From Liquidambar formosana (lineage: Eukaryota; Streptophyta; Magnoliopsida; Saxifragales; Altingiaceae), in NCBI GenBank assembly GCA_039720395.1, contig CM077822.1, positions 16,137,043 to 16,201,042 of the forward strand: a stretch of DNA of 64,000 bases, in the 5' to 3' direction. Every line of letters begins with the position of its first letter. The first letter of the stretch is position 1. Below, one piece after another: positions 53,501 to 64,000 of the stretch. The notes beneath the pieces were generated by a model, which was not told the DNA's origin, did no database searches, and worked only from the letters and a program-made list of their open reading frames with translations. Position numbers and translations under genes: made by a program.

Positions 53501-56500
53501 GTGAAGAGAAATAATTGATCATTCTCTAGACAGATCCTGTATGTACACTTTGGGGATGTCTCCAATTTCCATGGTCCATCATCGTTATTATTGATGCTAT
53601 GGTGTTATTGTGGTTAAGCCATGTTTGAACCTCTGGAACCAGCAATTTGTCTTTGAATATTTGTTATCATTTCCCACCACCACATCTGAATGCTATCGTC
53701 TCACTGGATAATTATAAATTTTATATGTAACTCTGTTAATTTTAAATGAAACCTTCCATTTCTTTAAATCAAACTGAAATGTGCACGTGCCTATTACATG
53801 GGTTGAACAGATGGCTTAAAAAAGGGGGCCTGAGTTTTCAATGTCTTGTCTCTTGGATATATGAAACTGTTTTGAATGCATCAATATTCTGTCTCACCCT
53901 TTTTTATATTTATTTATTTTTTATGAGCATTGCGTATGGACTGCCCTGAAGACCTCTGAAGACCTGCATTGCACTGGCCAATGGGGCTAGTATATATCAA
54001 AGTGGTTTGGTGATGTTATGGTAGTAAAGTTCACATTTTATCTTTACTTCTATCCCAAGGACATTCTCATCATGTCGATATGATGATTGAACAATAGATA
54101 AATGAACAGGCGAGTTCCCAGCTTCTCTTTCTGTTCTTGAGTAGATCTATCTATATATTTAGGTTATAGTACAAAGAGTCTCTTTTTGTCCTTGAGTAGA
54201 TCTATATTAGGTCTCTCTTTTGTCCTTGAGTATATGGCCTGTCTCAATCATGGTTCAAAGTCTCAGACTTGGTCCCCATCTCGTTTTGGTCTCATTCATC
54301 TCGTTTCGGTCTCGCCCAACTCGTCATGTCTCGGGCGAGATGCAACTTTACACTTGAAAAAATGTTTGAAAAAATCCAAAAAAAATCATAGAAAATTTGT
54401 AAAAAAAATGATGATTACATTGGAACCATCAAATAAGCAAAATAATGAACTCAAAGCATATAATATGGTTAAAAACATAAAAATAGGTGCTAGCGCACTA
54501 ATATATCATGAAAGAACACTATCTTTATGTTTTAGATATCTAAAATCCCAAAGAACATAAATAAATATCATATAATCCCAAAGAACACTATCTTTTGTAA
54601 TTTTTTATCATTTATAAAAAAGATTTAGCATTTATAAAAGACTAGGTTTATGATAGTGGGAAAAAAATTAATAAAAATTTTACAATTTATAAATTTTTTT
54701 ATCATTAATAAAAAGATTTTTATCATTTATAAAATGACTATAGGTTCATACTCCATAACAATACATTTTTTTTAAAAAAAAATAATAAAAAAAAAACAAT
54801 TAACATTGTCGACTGAGAATGTTCTCAACATGAATTAAAAAAATAAAACAAAAACAAATAAAAAAGTTTTAAAAAGATAGCAAAAAAAAAAAAAAAAAAA
54901 AAAACGGGAACTTACCTTTTTAAGTCGGTGGGTTCGATCCCATATTCCCATGCAATCGACCCAAGCAATCGAGAGAAGAGAAGGGAGTGAGTGAGAGGGC
55001 GAGAGGCGATGGAGGGGTTCAAAGTTCAAACCAGAGGCTCGGCCTCTGGCTACCTCAGCCACCAACGTCAGTCACCGTTGCTGCTACCCTAAACCGCTTC
55101 CACCGCAGCCACTACAGCCCACCTGAGAAGATGTTGTCGCCTACCGGAGACAACCACAACAACACCACCACCACTAGATCTGGATTCGAGCGACGAGAGA
55201 GAAAAGGGAAGCTTTTGAACAAAAGAGAGAACCCATCGAAGGCAAATTGAACAAGAGAGAGAAAAAAAGGGAAGCTTGAGCTCGGTCTCCACTGTCGAGA
55301 TAGGCCGTATGGTTTCCATAGGCATAGCTATTTTTTTTTTCCCCCCGAATTTCGGCATCTTTCTACAACATCACATGGCCTAAAGCATGGTCTCAAACGA
55401 TTTGGGCGATATCTTGTTTGAATCACACCGAGATGTCGCATTCTCGTCGATCTCGGCTCGTCTCATCCGAGATCACAGCATTCTCGACCGAGAATGGTAA
55501 TCCCCCTTATATTCTTGTACTGGAGGAAAATCTCGGATCGGAGGGGGGCGAGACCGTGCTATCTCGTCGAGATCTCATCCGAGACAGCCAAGACTTTGAA
55601 CCCTGGTCTCAATGCCTTGCCATGGGCATCATCCAAAGGACTTCCAGTTATCTCTATTGGTACAGATTCTAAAATTTTGGTAAGACAATTGGCAGGTAAT
55701 ATGGAGGTTTTTGCAGGTATTAGGGCTCTTTTTTGTGAACTCCTTGTTATTACTAAAATGTTTAAATTCTGCCAAATTTGTAAAGTCTCGAGGACTGAGG
55801 TTCAAAAAGCTCATAGATTTGCTTTAATGGCTAGGAAAGGTTTTTTTAGATATTTGTTGGGGCTCCCTGACCCTTTAGTCCTCTTCTTTCTTGTACATCC
55901 TGTTAGTTAATGAAGTTCTTAACCTTTCACAAAAAAGAAAAGAAAAAAAGAGTAGATCTATATATATTTAGGGTAAGTTACAGAAAAACCCCCTATATTA
56001 TACCTCCAGTTACACAATATCCCCCACTATTTTAAGACCGAACAAACACCCTCCTCCCCAAAGTTTACACGTGAGTTACTTTGCCCCCTTCTGTTAGGTT
56101 GATGTGACTAAAGCATTTTAGTTGTTTCATACAGGAAGGTTTTTTTATTTTTATTTTTATTTTTTGGGAGTAAGAAACAATGTATTATATTACGAATCAA
56201 AAGAAAGAGATTACATTAAAGATGGAAGATATTTCCTCTTAGAATGAAAAGAGACCAAAAAGCTGTACCAATTTATACCCAAATTTACCAAAGGCTATAC
56301 CAAAAACTATATCCAAGCTATACAAGCTTTGTAGTAGAAAGGAACCAAAATATGACCAGGAGTCAAATATTGTTCTGGATTTAATTCTTCCAGATTTGAA
56401 TTAGATTATTCTATCAGAAAAAGAAAAGAAAAGATCTGGATTAGATTACAATGTAGCATATTTGCTCTGCATCACATACCCCCTTTTGATTTCTTTTCAA

Positions 56501-59500
56501 AGTGCTACAGCTTCAGTTTCTTTCATTATATAGTTTACCCATGCTCTTCATCCCATATGTTGCCTCTTGTAAGTCTGAACATGATATATTATTTGTGAAT
56601 TATCCTAAGGTTTGTCCACCAGAATCGCTATCATTTTACCAATACATGGACTGGTCAAAACATAGGATCCATGCTTGGAAGGAAGTTGTTTTTGTGGTTC
56701 CATGGTGATATGAAAATAGGAACACTTGAAAATTGCAGAGGGCTGGAACTTCTGCGTTCTTTTCAAATTTACTATACCATAACTACCAATTAGTTGGGTG
56801 TGCAGCATGCATCTCGTTCTGCTTTTCTAGCCTATTCAGATCCATATCTTATGATCAGTTATCTGTATTTATAGCTGTTGTTGTTAAAAGAAGATAATGA
56901 TCATGATCATGATGCAACAATGGTGATAATGATGTTGATTTCCTTATAATTTCATTGGATATCTTTGATAAATGATGTTTACTTCAACAATGCAAAACCA
57001 TGATCTGAAAGTTTAGACCTTGATTGAGTTGTGAACTTGTGGATAGATGCAATCTTAATCATATTACCGTTAAAAGTGTTAATTACACAGTTTCTTCTCA
57101 ACTTTTCTTTTCATTTCTGATATTCGGTATTGAACTCTAGGTTGCAGCTTGGGATGCAAACCTTGTAACTCCTCCTAAACGCATGGGGAATGCAGACATA
57201 AGTCTGGAAGGCCTTTGTGATGGTGAGAATCCAATGTATCACATGCATAAATAGATTGTTTGAAACTGGTGGATCATCATGTTGCCCTAGACCCCTAGTT
57301 AGTGTTGAGTGGCTTGGGTTTATGCATTCATATTACACCCGTGTCATCATCTTTTTGTCGAGAAAGCAATGGTTGCAGGAAATTTACTACTCCCCCCCAT
57401 CCCACAAAGATAGGCCATTTTTCATTTTGGATTGTCCCAAAAGGTTTGTCCACTTTAAAAAGTCAAATCATAAATTTTTTAACTTTCCTATACTACCCTT
57501 TGTTATATACTTATAGCAAGAATTACTTTCAACATGAAACCAAATCTGACATAGCGATGGTACTTTTGGAAAGAAAAAATACAGTGGGTGACAAGTCAAT
57601 GCATTGATGGCTTTCCTTAATCTGCGTGTTTTGTCAAAGATGGCCTTTCTTTTTGGGATGGAGGAACTGCTTTATTCCAGCACTCAATGAAAGTGATTAA
57701 CTTACAAATGCAAAGAAGATTGAGTTTAGCATAAGGGGGTACAAAATTTTGCCTTAAAGTTGATGAAATAATGCACATGTATTTTGCTAGGAGATTTGCA
57801 TGAGGTGCTGGTTGAGTTGGAAGGGATGGGGGGTGGTGGAAAGGTACAGCTAGAGGTAAGTCTTCCTGGTGAAAGAAAAATTTATTTATATGTTGACAGT
57901 TCCAAGGCAAAAAGAAGTTTCTAATTCCATTCTGATTGATAAGAAAATGCACCTTTATTTCATTGTAGATTCCTTAGGTGCGAGAGTGCGAGACCATGAC
58001 TTAAAGCACATAAAAGACTTTAGAGCTGGCTGCTCTAAAGCCCATGTGCCCGCTACCACAGGCCCAAAACTGAGAATTCCCAAAATATCTTGGACCCCAT
58101 AAAGATTTTACAAAACTTAAATAAAATTAAACCAGTAGCATATGAGTATATGATCCTATAGAAAAGATAAAAGAAGACTACTTTAACCTGAACCGATTTC
58201 CAAGGCCTTTCCAGGCCTACATTACTAACCGTGTGATCTGATTTAAAATTTGGTAACTGATACAAGAAGCTGTGATTTTTGAGATACTTATAGGAATTTT
58301 TCAGTGACCTCCTTAACATTCACCTAAAGGTGACTTCAAAGACATTATTTTGATTGAGAGATACTGTTTGTTAATAATCACTGGTACTCAAAATCTTCTC
58401 TGGGAAGAGATCATTTCTTTGTTGAACTGGTCAGATGAGATTAGGGCCTTCACTGATGCAAACTGAGCAGGGAACCATTGAACACAGTTCTGTAGGTTAT
58501 TATCCTCTTGGCGGTTTTCATTGTAACACAGAATTAACAAGCAGCCAGTTTTAAGGTTTAGTGCAGAAGTTGAGTTTAAATTCATGGCTCATGGTGTTTG
58601 TGAGCTTGATGGGCTGAATCCGAGTGAGTTGGGCTTTCTGATGAAATACCCTATGAGCATGTAATATGACTTTCATCTATTGGCCATAGCTCACAACCCT
58701 GTTGAAAGGACATTTCTATTGGTTTTGATGGTTCTTTTGTTGTTTTGATCCATACCCCCACCCCACCCCCCCCCCCCCAAAAAAAAAATAATAATAAATA
58801 AATAAAGGGAAACTTGTATATCTTTGTCAAATTTAGGAGGTCGATTAGTTGAGTTTTTAATTATGGGCAATTGATAGAGCTCAAATTTAGGAGATTTTGG
58901 ATGATTAAGGTATAAATCATGTAATACATTTGATTTCCATTCATCTCAAATGAGGCAATTTGTTTATTTCCTTATCATGTATTTACACAACTTGGGGGGG
59001 ACATCTTTGTGAACCAATTGTTGATATACTAACACCATGAAGTTAGGTTGGAGGAGAAGACCACACACACTTAACTCTCAATTTCACTTCTCTCTTTGTA
59101 TTCCTTTTACTTCTTTCTCTTGTATCTCCCCTGATACCCTAGAGTTACAAGAAGTCCAACTCCCAGGAGTTTATAATCTTAAGGATCCACTTCTTCATAT
59201 TGGAGGGAAGAATAAAGAAAAGCAGAAGAAAAAGCATCCGGATGGTACATCTTTGCTTTTTATGCAGAGGATAGTAATAAATTTTGGTTTCTTAAAGAGT
59301 AATCTAAATAGATGCTTTGTGATTATTTGGGAACTTCTTCCTTAAAGCTGTAAATCCTCATTATGCCATTTGGTGCTGGAAATGATTTTTATTTTTATTT
59401 TTATTTTTAACTTGTCTTTAGTTTCCAGATGTTGCTTTTTAAAACTTAACAAAATTAATCTCCCCAAAATGGGCCCTTTTTTTATTTTAATGTATAAAAT

Positions 59501-61433
59501 AAACATGCTATCTTACTGTATTCTTGCTAATGGTGAGAGTTTCAGGTTAAGTACAAACATTTTGATGATATTGATGAAGAAAAAAAGTGGTGGGAACTCA
59601 CCTTTGTTTCGGAATTTCTTCGCAATAATGGTTTTGAGTCTGCTCTGAAAATGGTAGATGGTTTTGAGACTGTGCAAGCACGCCAGTTTGTACAATATGC
59701 TTTTGGGCAGTTAAAGTCGAATTATGGATACCTTTTGAAGGATCAGATTTCAAACAATGATAGCTATGATGCTGAAGGTTTTGGGAAACCCAACGATCCT
59801 GTTAGTTTATCAGAAATGTCTTCACAGCTTGATAGTATTTGGGACAGCTCTTCAACTGACACAAGCTGTGAGGAAGAAGAAAGTAATACAGAGGAATTTC
59901 ACACAGATAATGGTGGTGTGGAGAATGGACACGCCTCTACAGAGATGACACAAGTTGGTGAGAGTATGCAATCGGATAAACAGTTTTGGAAGAACTTTGG
60001 TGATGCTATCCATCAAAAGGTTGTTCAGAAACTTGGTCTCCAAGTTCCTGAGAAATTAAAATGGGATTCATTTGACTTATTAAACAGAATTGGCTTACAG
60101 TCACGAAAGATTGCAGAAGCAGGTTACATTGAATCAGGACTAGCAGCTCCAAAACGTCAAGATGTTGATAATGATGAAGTAACAACTGACTCACTTACCT
60201 TGAGCACGATTCAGTCTTCACTTCCTGATATTAAGAAGGCGACTCAGGATTTATTGAGGCAAACTGATTCCATCTTAGGAGCACTGATGGTTCTGAGTAC
60301 AACAATTTCACAATTAAATAAGGAAGCACTTTTTGTGGGAAAAAACGATATTAAAGAGGATGCTTCTATCAAAGTGGAAGAGAATGTCCCATGGGACTCC
60401 AATAGTGAAAATTTGCCTGGCTCACTGGATAGGTCTGTATTGGATGAAAAGAAAGCTGAGGAGATGAAAGCACTCTTTTCGACTGCAGAGAGTGCCATGG
60501 AGGCTTGGGCAATGCTTGCCACTTCGCTGGGCCATCCAAGTTTCATAAAATCTGAATTTGAGAAAATATGTTTCCTAGATAATCCGTCCACAGATACACA
60601 GGTAAGGTCATATCTCATAATCAAGGAGCTCAATTTTGTCATCATAATTCTCTTTATTCAATGAAAGAGAATATGTTATCTTGAATTCTAAATTTGTTGA
60701 AATTCCATTGATCAAATAGGATCATATTCTATAGATCATTTATCTATAGCTAATGCAGGTGGCAATCTGGCGTGATTCTATACAGAGAAGATTAGTTGTT
60801 GCTTTCAGGGGAACAGAACAAGTGGGTTATATCTTGTTTTGAACATCAGCAGATTTACTTGATTTGGCTTTCAGTTTCAATCCTGATTTATTGAGTTTTC
60901 CAGACAAGATGGAAGGACTTGCTAACTGATTTAATGCTAGTTCCTGCTGGGTAGTATTCAATCTTTTACTCAAGAATTGACTTGCTTAGCAGTTGATTTT
61001 AATTTTTTGAGGGATTCTTTTAATATAATGAATCTAATTTGCTGTCAATCATTGCATCTGTGAAACTGACCACATCACTAATTCAGGGAATATTAATTGC
61101 GATGGAAAGAATACACATGTATAATGTGAAATGCAAAATTTTCAAGTGCTAGCTAATGCTAATTTTTATTCCATTTTATAGGTTCAACCCTGAAAGGATA
61201 GGTGGAGATTTCAAGCAAGAAGTTCAAGTATGAAATGTAGTCGGTAGATTGAATTTATGTTTAAAAACATTTATGGGATGCATGGAATATTTGACAGCAA
61301 ATCTTGTATACTCCTATTTCATCATTAAGTAAATAGTGCTATGATTTCTTCAGGTTCACAGTGGTTTTTTAAGCGCATATGATTCAGTCAGGAAAAGGAT
61401 CATCGCTCTCATTAGACTGGCGGTTGGTTATAT
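48955..61433 (+). CDS. HIL1: HIL1-type chloroplast C2-domain class 3 lipase, 5' part (670 codons, continues beyond window)
   Basis: Exons: 48955-49248, 49670-49728, 51696-51777, 52041-52108, 53196-53265, 57141-57222, 57791-57855, 59546-60601, 60759-60821, 60904-60950, 61182-61227, 61354-61433; all GT-AG with consistent phase. Residues 1-60 or so form a Ser/Leu/Arg-rich plastid transit peptide. The C2 domain is at about 120-245 (GTSDPYVVMQLDGQ, WNEEFTLNI, VAAWDANLVTPPKRMGNADI). An acidic linker fills most of the 352-codon exon 8. The class 3 lipase fold starts at about 593 (RRLVVAFRGTEQTRWKDLLTDL, VHSGFLSAYDSV). The GXSXG nucleophile elbow and the rest of the triad lie downstream. The combination matches Arabidopsis HEAT INDUCIBLE LIPASE1, which frees linolenic acid from chloroplast galactolipid in heat. 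I start at MAALRYHQ because the open frame upstream lies in the presumed leader. Confidence 0.92.
49729..51695 (+). other. Lipase intron 2 (2.0 kb)
   Basis: Contains the TIR element 50117-50921, which includes a run of 37 T (50534-50570). Otherwise no feature is recognised. Confidence 0.7.
50117..50921. mobile_element. TIR element of about 805 bp in the lipase gene
   Basis: AGAGTCCTTTTAC followed by ATCAGGTGCACCTGATGCAA and GTTGCATC at the left is mirrored by GATGCAACTTTGCATCAGG, TGCACCTGAT and GTAAAAGGACTCT at the right. Candidate 8-bp target duplications ATCACAAT and ATCATAAT differ at one base. The subterminal CAGGTGCACCTG is itself a perfect palindrome. Non-coding; superfamily uncertain. 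Confidence 0.8.
52642..52779. mobile_element. MITE of about 138 bp in lipase intron 4
   Basis: GCTCTGTTTGGAC and GATCCAAACAGAAGC are terminal inverted repeats, and inside them GAGAAAGCAAAG faces CTTTGCTTTCTC. A TTA stands on both sides, which would fit a Harbinger-type 3-bp target duplication. Confidence 0.7.
54235..55945 (+). mobile_element. 5'-truncated LINE (RNase H region and tail), split by a hAT-type element
   Basis: After the inserted element, 55614-55910 encodes an RNase H-like C terminus (GTDSKILVRQLAGN, then CKVSRTEVQKAHRFALMARKG), followed by a stop and the A-rich tail near 55930-55950. Only about 15 bp of LINE precede the hAT-type element, so the LINE copy is heavily truncated at its 5' end. 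Confidence 0.75.
54249..55605. mobile_element. Non-autonomous hAT-type element, family member B, with 8-bp TSD
   Basis: Ends CATGGTTCAAAGTCT and AGACTTTGAACCCTG, with the perfect 8-bp target duplication GTCTCAAT (54241-54248 and 55606-55613). Shares its left 280 bp and CTCG-rich ends with 2602-3889. The interior is partly A/T-rich and partly GC-rich (about 54990-55300) with no transposase; the GC-rich patch has no homologue in member A that I can see. Confidence 0.88.
57386..57673. mobile_element. Mariner/Stowaway-like MITE in lipase intron 6
   Basis: CTCCCCCCATCCCACAAAGATAGGCC at the left (positions 57391-57416) faces GATGGCCTTTCTTTTTGGGATGGAG at the right, the standard terminal sequence type of plant Stowaway elements, which duplicate TA. 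The exact outer ends are uncertain by a few bases. Confidence 0.65.
57856..59545 (+). other. Lipase intron 7 (1.7 kb)
   Basis: No coding sequence or identified transposon; a C-rich run then an A-rich run lie near 58755-58800. Confidence 0.6.
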
Positions 61434-61593
61434 GTAAGTTGTTCTTTTGTGTGAATTGATTGAAATTTCAACTTAGTGGAAAGCTAACATGCTGATGTTG
61501 CATAGAGGAATAACTACCTCATGGACTTTGTGCAGGATGATTTGGCTTCACTTTTACCTTGAGGTTTCTCCCACATAATTTCACTTACATAAT

Positions 61594-61607
61594 GTGTGCG
61601 TGCGTGC

Positions 61608-61642
<35 letters not shown>
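61594..61642. repeat. GT microsatellite
   Basis: An imperfect GTGC/GT run in lipase intron 12. Confidence 0.95.
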
Positions 61643-61645
<3 letters not shown>

Positions 61646-63087
61646 TTTTTAACTTTAAAAATCGTTGATATGCTTACTGTCGTTGGAAGTTATGCAAGGC
61701 ATGGGTCGTTGGAACAATACTTTTTGTTTACTATAAATTAGATTGTTATTTTTTTTTTCTTTGTGTGTTTATCTTGATTTTTCCTTTAATTCTTTCTCTT
61801 TTCTCTATTTTTCATCTTGTGAGCCTATTTGGATTTTTTCCATGGTGATATCCTCTGTGAAATTATCCTCATTGGGAAGGAGCTTCATTTGACAATTTCT
61901 CATACCTTTTGAACAATTAAGTGTGGTTATGCTGTAATATTACTGCATGTGCACAAGCAGATCTGAAAGGCTAGGATTCAGAATTTATGTAAGAGTATAT
62001 ATCTTTTTTCCTTATCTTGAAAGGGGGGTTGGGGTTGGGGGGTTGAATTTTCAAATGTCCTTCAGTTTGGGACCCTCACTGGTGTCAGAACTGGGTAGCA
62101 TCATTCACTTAAACTTACTCCTCCCTTCCTTTCATCATAATTATTATTGTTTTGGTTTTGTGTTGTATTCTTCAGTTTGAGCAGAGGTGTCACATAGATG
62201 CCATATGATAATTAGTTGTCCATGCTTACATAAATCCAGTACAATTTTCCAGCAGCCCCAGCACGATTTTCCAGAGTCCATGTCCATTCTGATTACACTC
62301 GTGTGTAATATTTCTACAGACATTACTTTAATACATTTCACATGGTCATTTCCTTTCTATATCATCTCTCCATTGTGTTTAATAACTAAATCACAAATCA
62401 TTGTTCTTGGTGATGCTCTTTGGTTATTATGCATTCGATTCTCTTCTTCTTGTGGGGGTGCTTTGAGTAAATGTTATTTCTACTGCAAACAGAACCATGC
62501 AATTCCATTGGAAATCATAGCAAGCCAGTCAAATTTTATCCTGGGGGTGAATCTAAGCCAACTTCTTACTGTAGTCTGTTCTATTAAAGGGAGCCTATAA
62601 AATTTGTTTTGGTTTCTCCTAGTGCAAGGCATATTCCTATTTATACGTTATGCATTCTACAGAGTCATGGAACATATTATTTCTTGTAATTTTTATTTAT
62701 TGTTTTAAAATGTCCTTATTAGTGGCAGACATGAGCCTTTACTGCAAAATTTTTCTACTGAGTAATCTTGAACTTTTCTGTGGTGGTTCATCAGACTCTT
62801 GTGCTTATTCTTTTAAGTGGCCTAAAAATGAGGTTCCTTAGCTTGAACACCAACTTCGCCTAATAGATGACCATTTCCTACCAAAAAAAGGACAAAAATT
62901 TTCCTCCTTATTACTTGTATATTCATGATTTACTTGATGTAAGGGGTATGCATATATACCATTCAACACTTTTGTAAGCATGAAGTGTGGCATTATGGTA
63001 AGTAAGTATTTTTGTTTGATACTTTTGCTAGACTTAATATGTCAGACTTTGTCTTGACTCATGTCCCAACTTTTTTTGTTTGCAGAC

Positions 63088-63398
63088 TCTTGGGAAGTCC
63101 CACATCCCACATTGCCTAAAAATTGAGTTTGTTATGGTTTTATGTACCTATTTGGGCTCTCCACCTAAAAGCTTAGAATTTTAGGTTGGGAACTTAACAT
63201 GATATCAAAGCCTATATTTGTCGTTGTCATTCTTGGGCCCGTTCCATTAGTGAGCCCATCATTGGCGTCCACGTGATAGGCCCGTTGTTGTGCTCTTAGG
63301 CTTGCACGTGAGGGGAAGTGTTGGGGAGTCCCACATCCCACATCGTTTAAATATTGAGTTTGTTATGGCTTTAGCTCTTTTAGGTTGGGAACTTTACA
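63088..63398 (+). mobile_element. TRIM retrotransposon (about 311 bp)
   Basis: LTRs at 63088-63199 and 63319-63398 share TTGGGRAGTCCCACATCCC, GAGTTTGTTATGG and TTTTAGGTTGGGAACTT. The second lacks about 35 bp, including the AAAGCTTAGA word. TGATATCAAAGCC after the first LTR resembles the tRNA-Met primer site, and GTGAGGGGAAG before the second is a polypurine tract. Flanking CAGAC and CAAAC could be a 5-bp target duplication with one change. The interior is about 119 bp and non-coding. Confidence 0.82.
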
Positions 63399-64000
63399 CA
63401 AACTATGCTCGAAAATGTTTTATGTTAGTTTTATTGTGATTGGCATGTTACATTTACATGGTGAACTTAATCACATCATAATAGATATAAGGCTTGAGTT
63501 TGTCAAATTTGATGTTCTTGTGTGGGGTATTAGGAAGGTAGCACTTTTGAATAGGTTGATATTATGCGTCCACAAACTGTCATCTATATAATATGCACTT
63601 ACGCTAATGAAGTAAAGATTTGGGAAAAAGTCATATTATTCCAGGTTAATCGATAGTTATATTTTTTTAAAGCCTTTTTTCTTGACATCCTCCTATACTG
63701 ATCTGAATCATGGTGATTCAATAATATGTTACTGGTGAAATGTGGGGCATTAATAAAATAGCTGAGTTAAATGCATCGTACATTCGTACATTATCTAAGA
63801 CCTCCAAGTCCCTCTTTTTTTGGAAATTTCGAAGTGTTGCATCATGCTATTTTCTTTATAATAATGGGTTATATTTCCATACCCCAATGACGACCGGAGT
63901 TTCTTTATGAATGACACTGAGATTGTCGGAAGATGAATCATGAACTGACTATTTGAAGGTAATGGTGAAAGTGTTAAGAATATTAAGGAGCCAATACTAT

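Larger units (their letters stand above)
53266..57140 (+). other. Lipase intron 5 (3.9 kb)
   Basis: Holds a LINE 3' fragment (about 54235-55945) with a hAT-type element inside it, then a lone Mutator-like terminus near 55974-56130. Near 56150-56360 there is an A/T-rich stretch that may be another decayed retroelement end on the minus strand. Confidence 0.75.
61434..64000 (+). other. Lipase intron 12, running past the window end
   Basis: Starts with a strong GTAAGT donor. I found no continuation of the lipase frame (such as the GHSLGG box) in the remaining 2.5 kb. It contains a GT microsatellite (61594-61642) and a TRIM (63088-63398). Confidence 0.75.

Noticed and set aside
54987..55358. Open frames in a GC-rich patch of lipase intron 5
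   Set aside because: They lie inside the hAT-type element, overlap on both strands and are low-complexity (Ser/Val/Thr runs).

Overview
This window is nuclear DNA from a flowering plant, almost certainly a eudicot. The evidence is GT-AG introns, AT-rich intergenic DNA, a plastid-type beta-amylase with plant exon structure, a KIN/COR-type dehydration protein, plant LTR/TRIM, LINE, SINE and MITE elements, and many AT, CT and GT microsatellites. I cannot name the species from sequence alone. No prokaryotic operon, CRISPR array, rRNA gene or functional tRNA gene is visible.

Layout: (1) 1251-20500, minus strand: a 14-exon gene for a WD40 protein of the plant AMBRA1-like family (777 residues as reconstructed). 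Its introns carry a LINE, a hAT-type element, a small LTR retrotransposon with target-site duplication, and possible SINE and LTR remnants. (2) 20760-25098: intergenic, mostly unassigned, ending in a 956-bp terminal-inverted-repeat element just upstream of the next promoter. (3) 25478-28641, plus strand: a complete 4-exon BAM1-type chloroplast beta-amylase (587 residues) with a G-box-rich promoter. (4) about 29140-33604: a LINE remnant interrupted by a solo LTR and by a hAT foldback element, each with a perfect target-site duplication. (5) 34825-47585: a head-to-tail duplication of a unit of about 6 kb, each copy holding one KIN2-like stress gene of 3 exons. The first copy has a premature stop and the second is intact. 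Each copy has acquired its own transposon insertions, so the other copy preserves the empty site. (6) 48955 to beyond the window, plus strand: the first 12 exons (670 codons) of a chloroplast-targeted C2-domain class 3 lipase of the HIL1 type. Its GXSXG catalytic exon lies outside the window.

Three of the four gene families have known links to stress: BAM1 (starch breakdown under osmotic or ABA stress), KIN2-like (cold, drought or ABA) and HIL1 (heat-induced galactolipid lipase). ACGT-core G-boxes stand near the BAM1 and KIN2-like TATA boxes. There is no sign that the genes act as one system; the neighbourhood may be chance. I found no wholly new biological system. The most informative content is the duplicated KIN2-like block, which acts as a natural insertion/empty-site experiment, and a palindromic element that sits in opposite orientations in the two copies.
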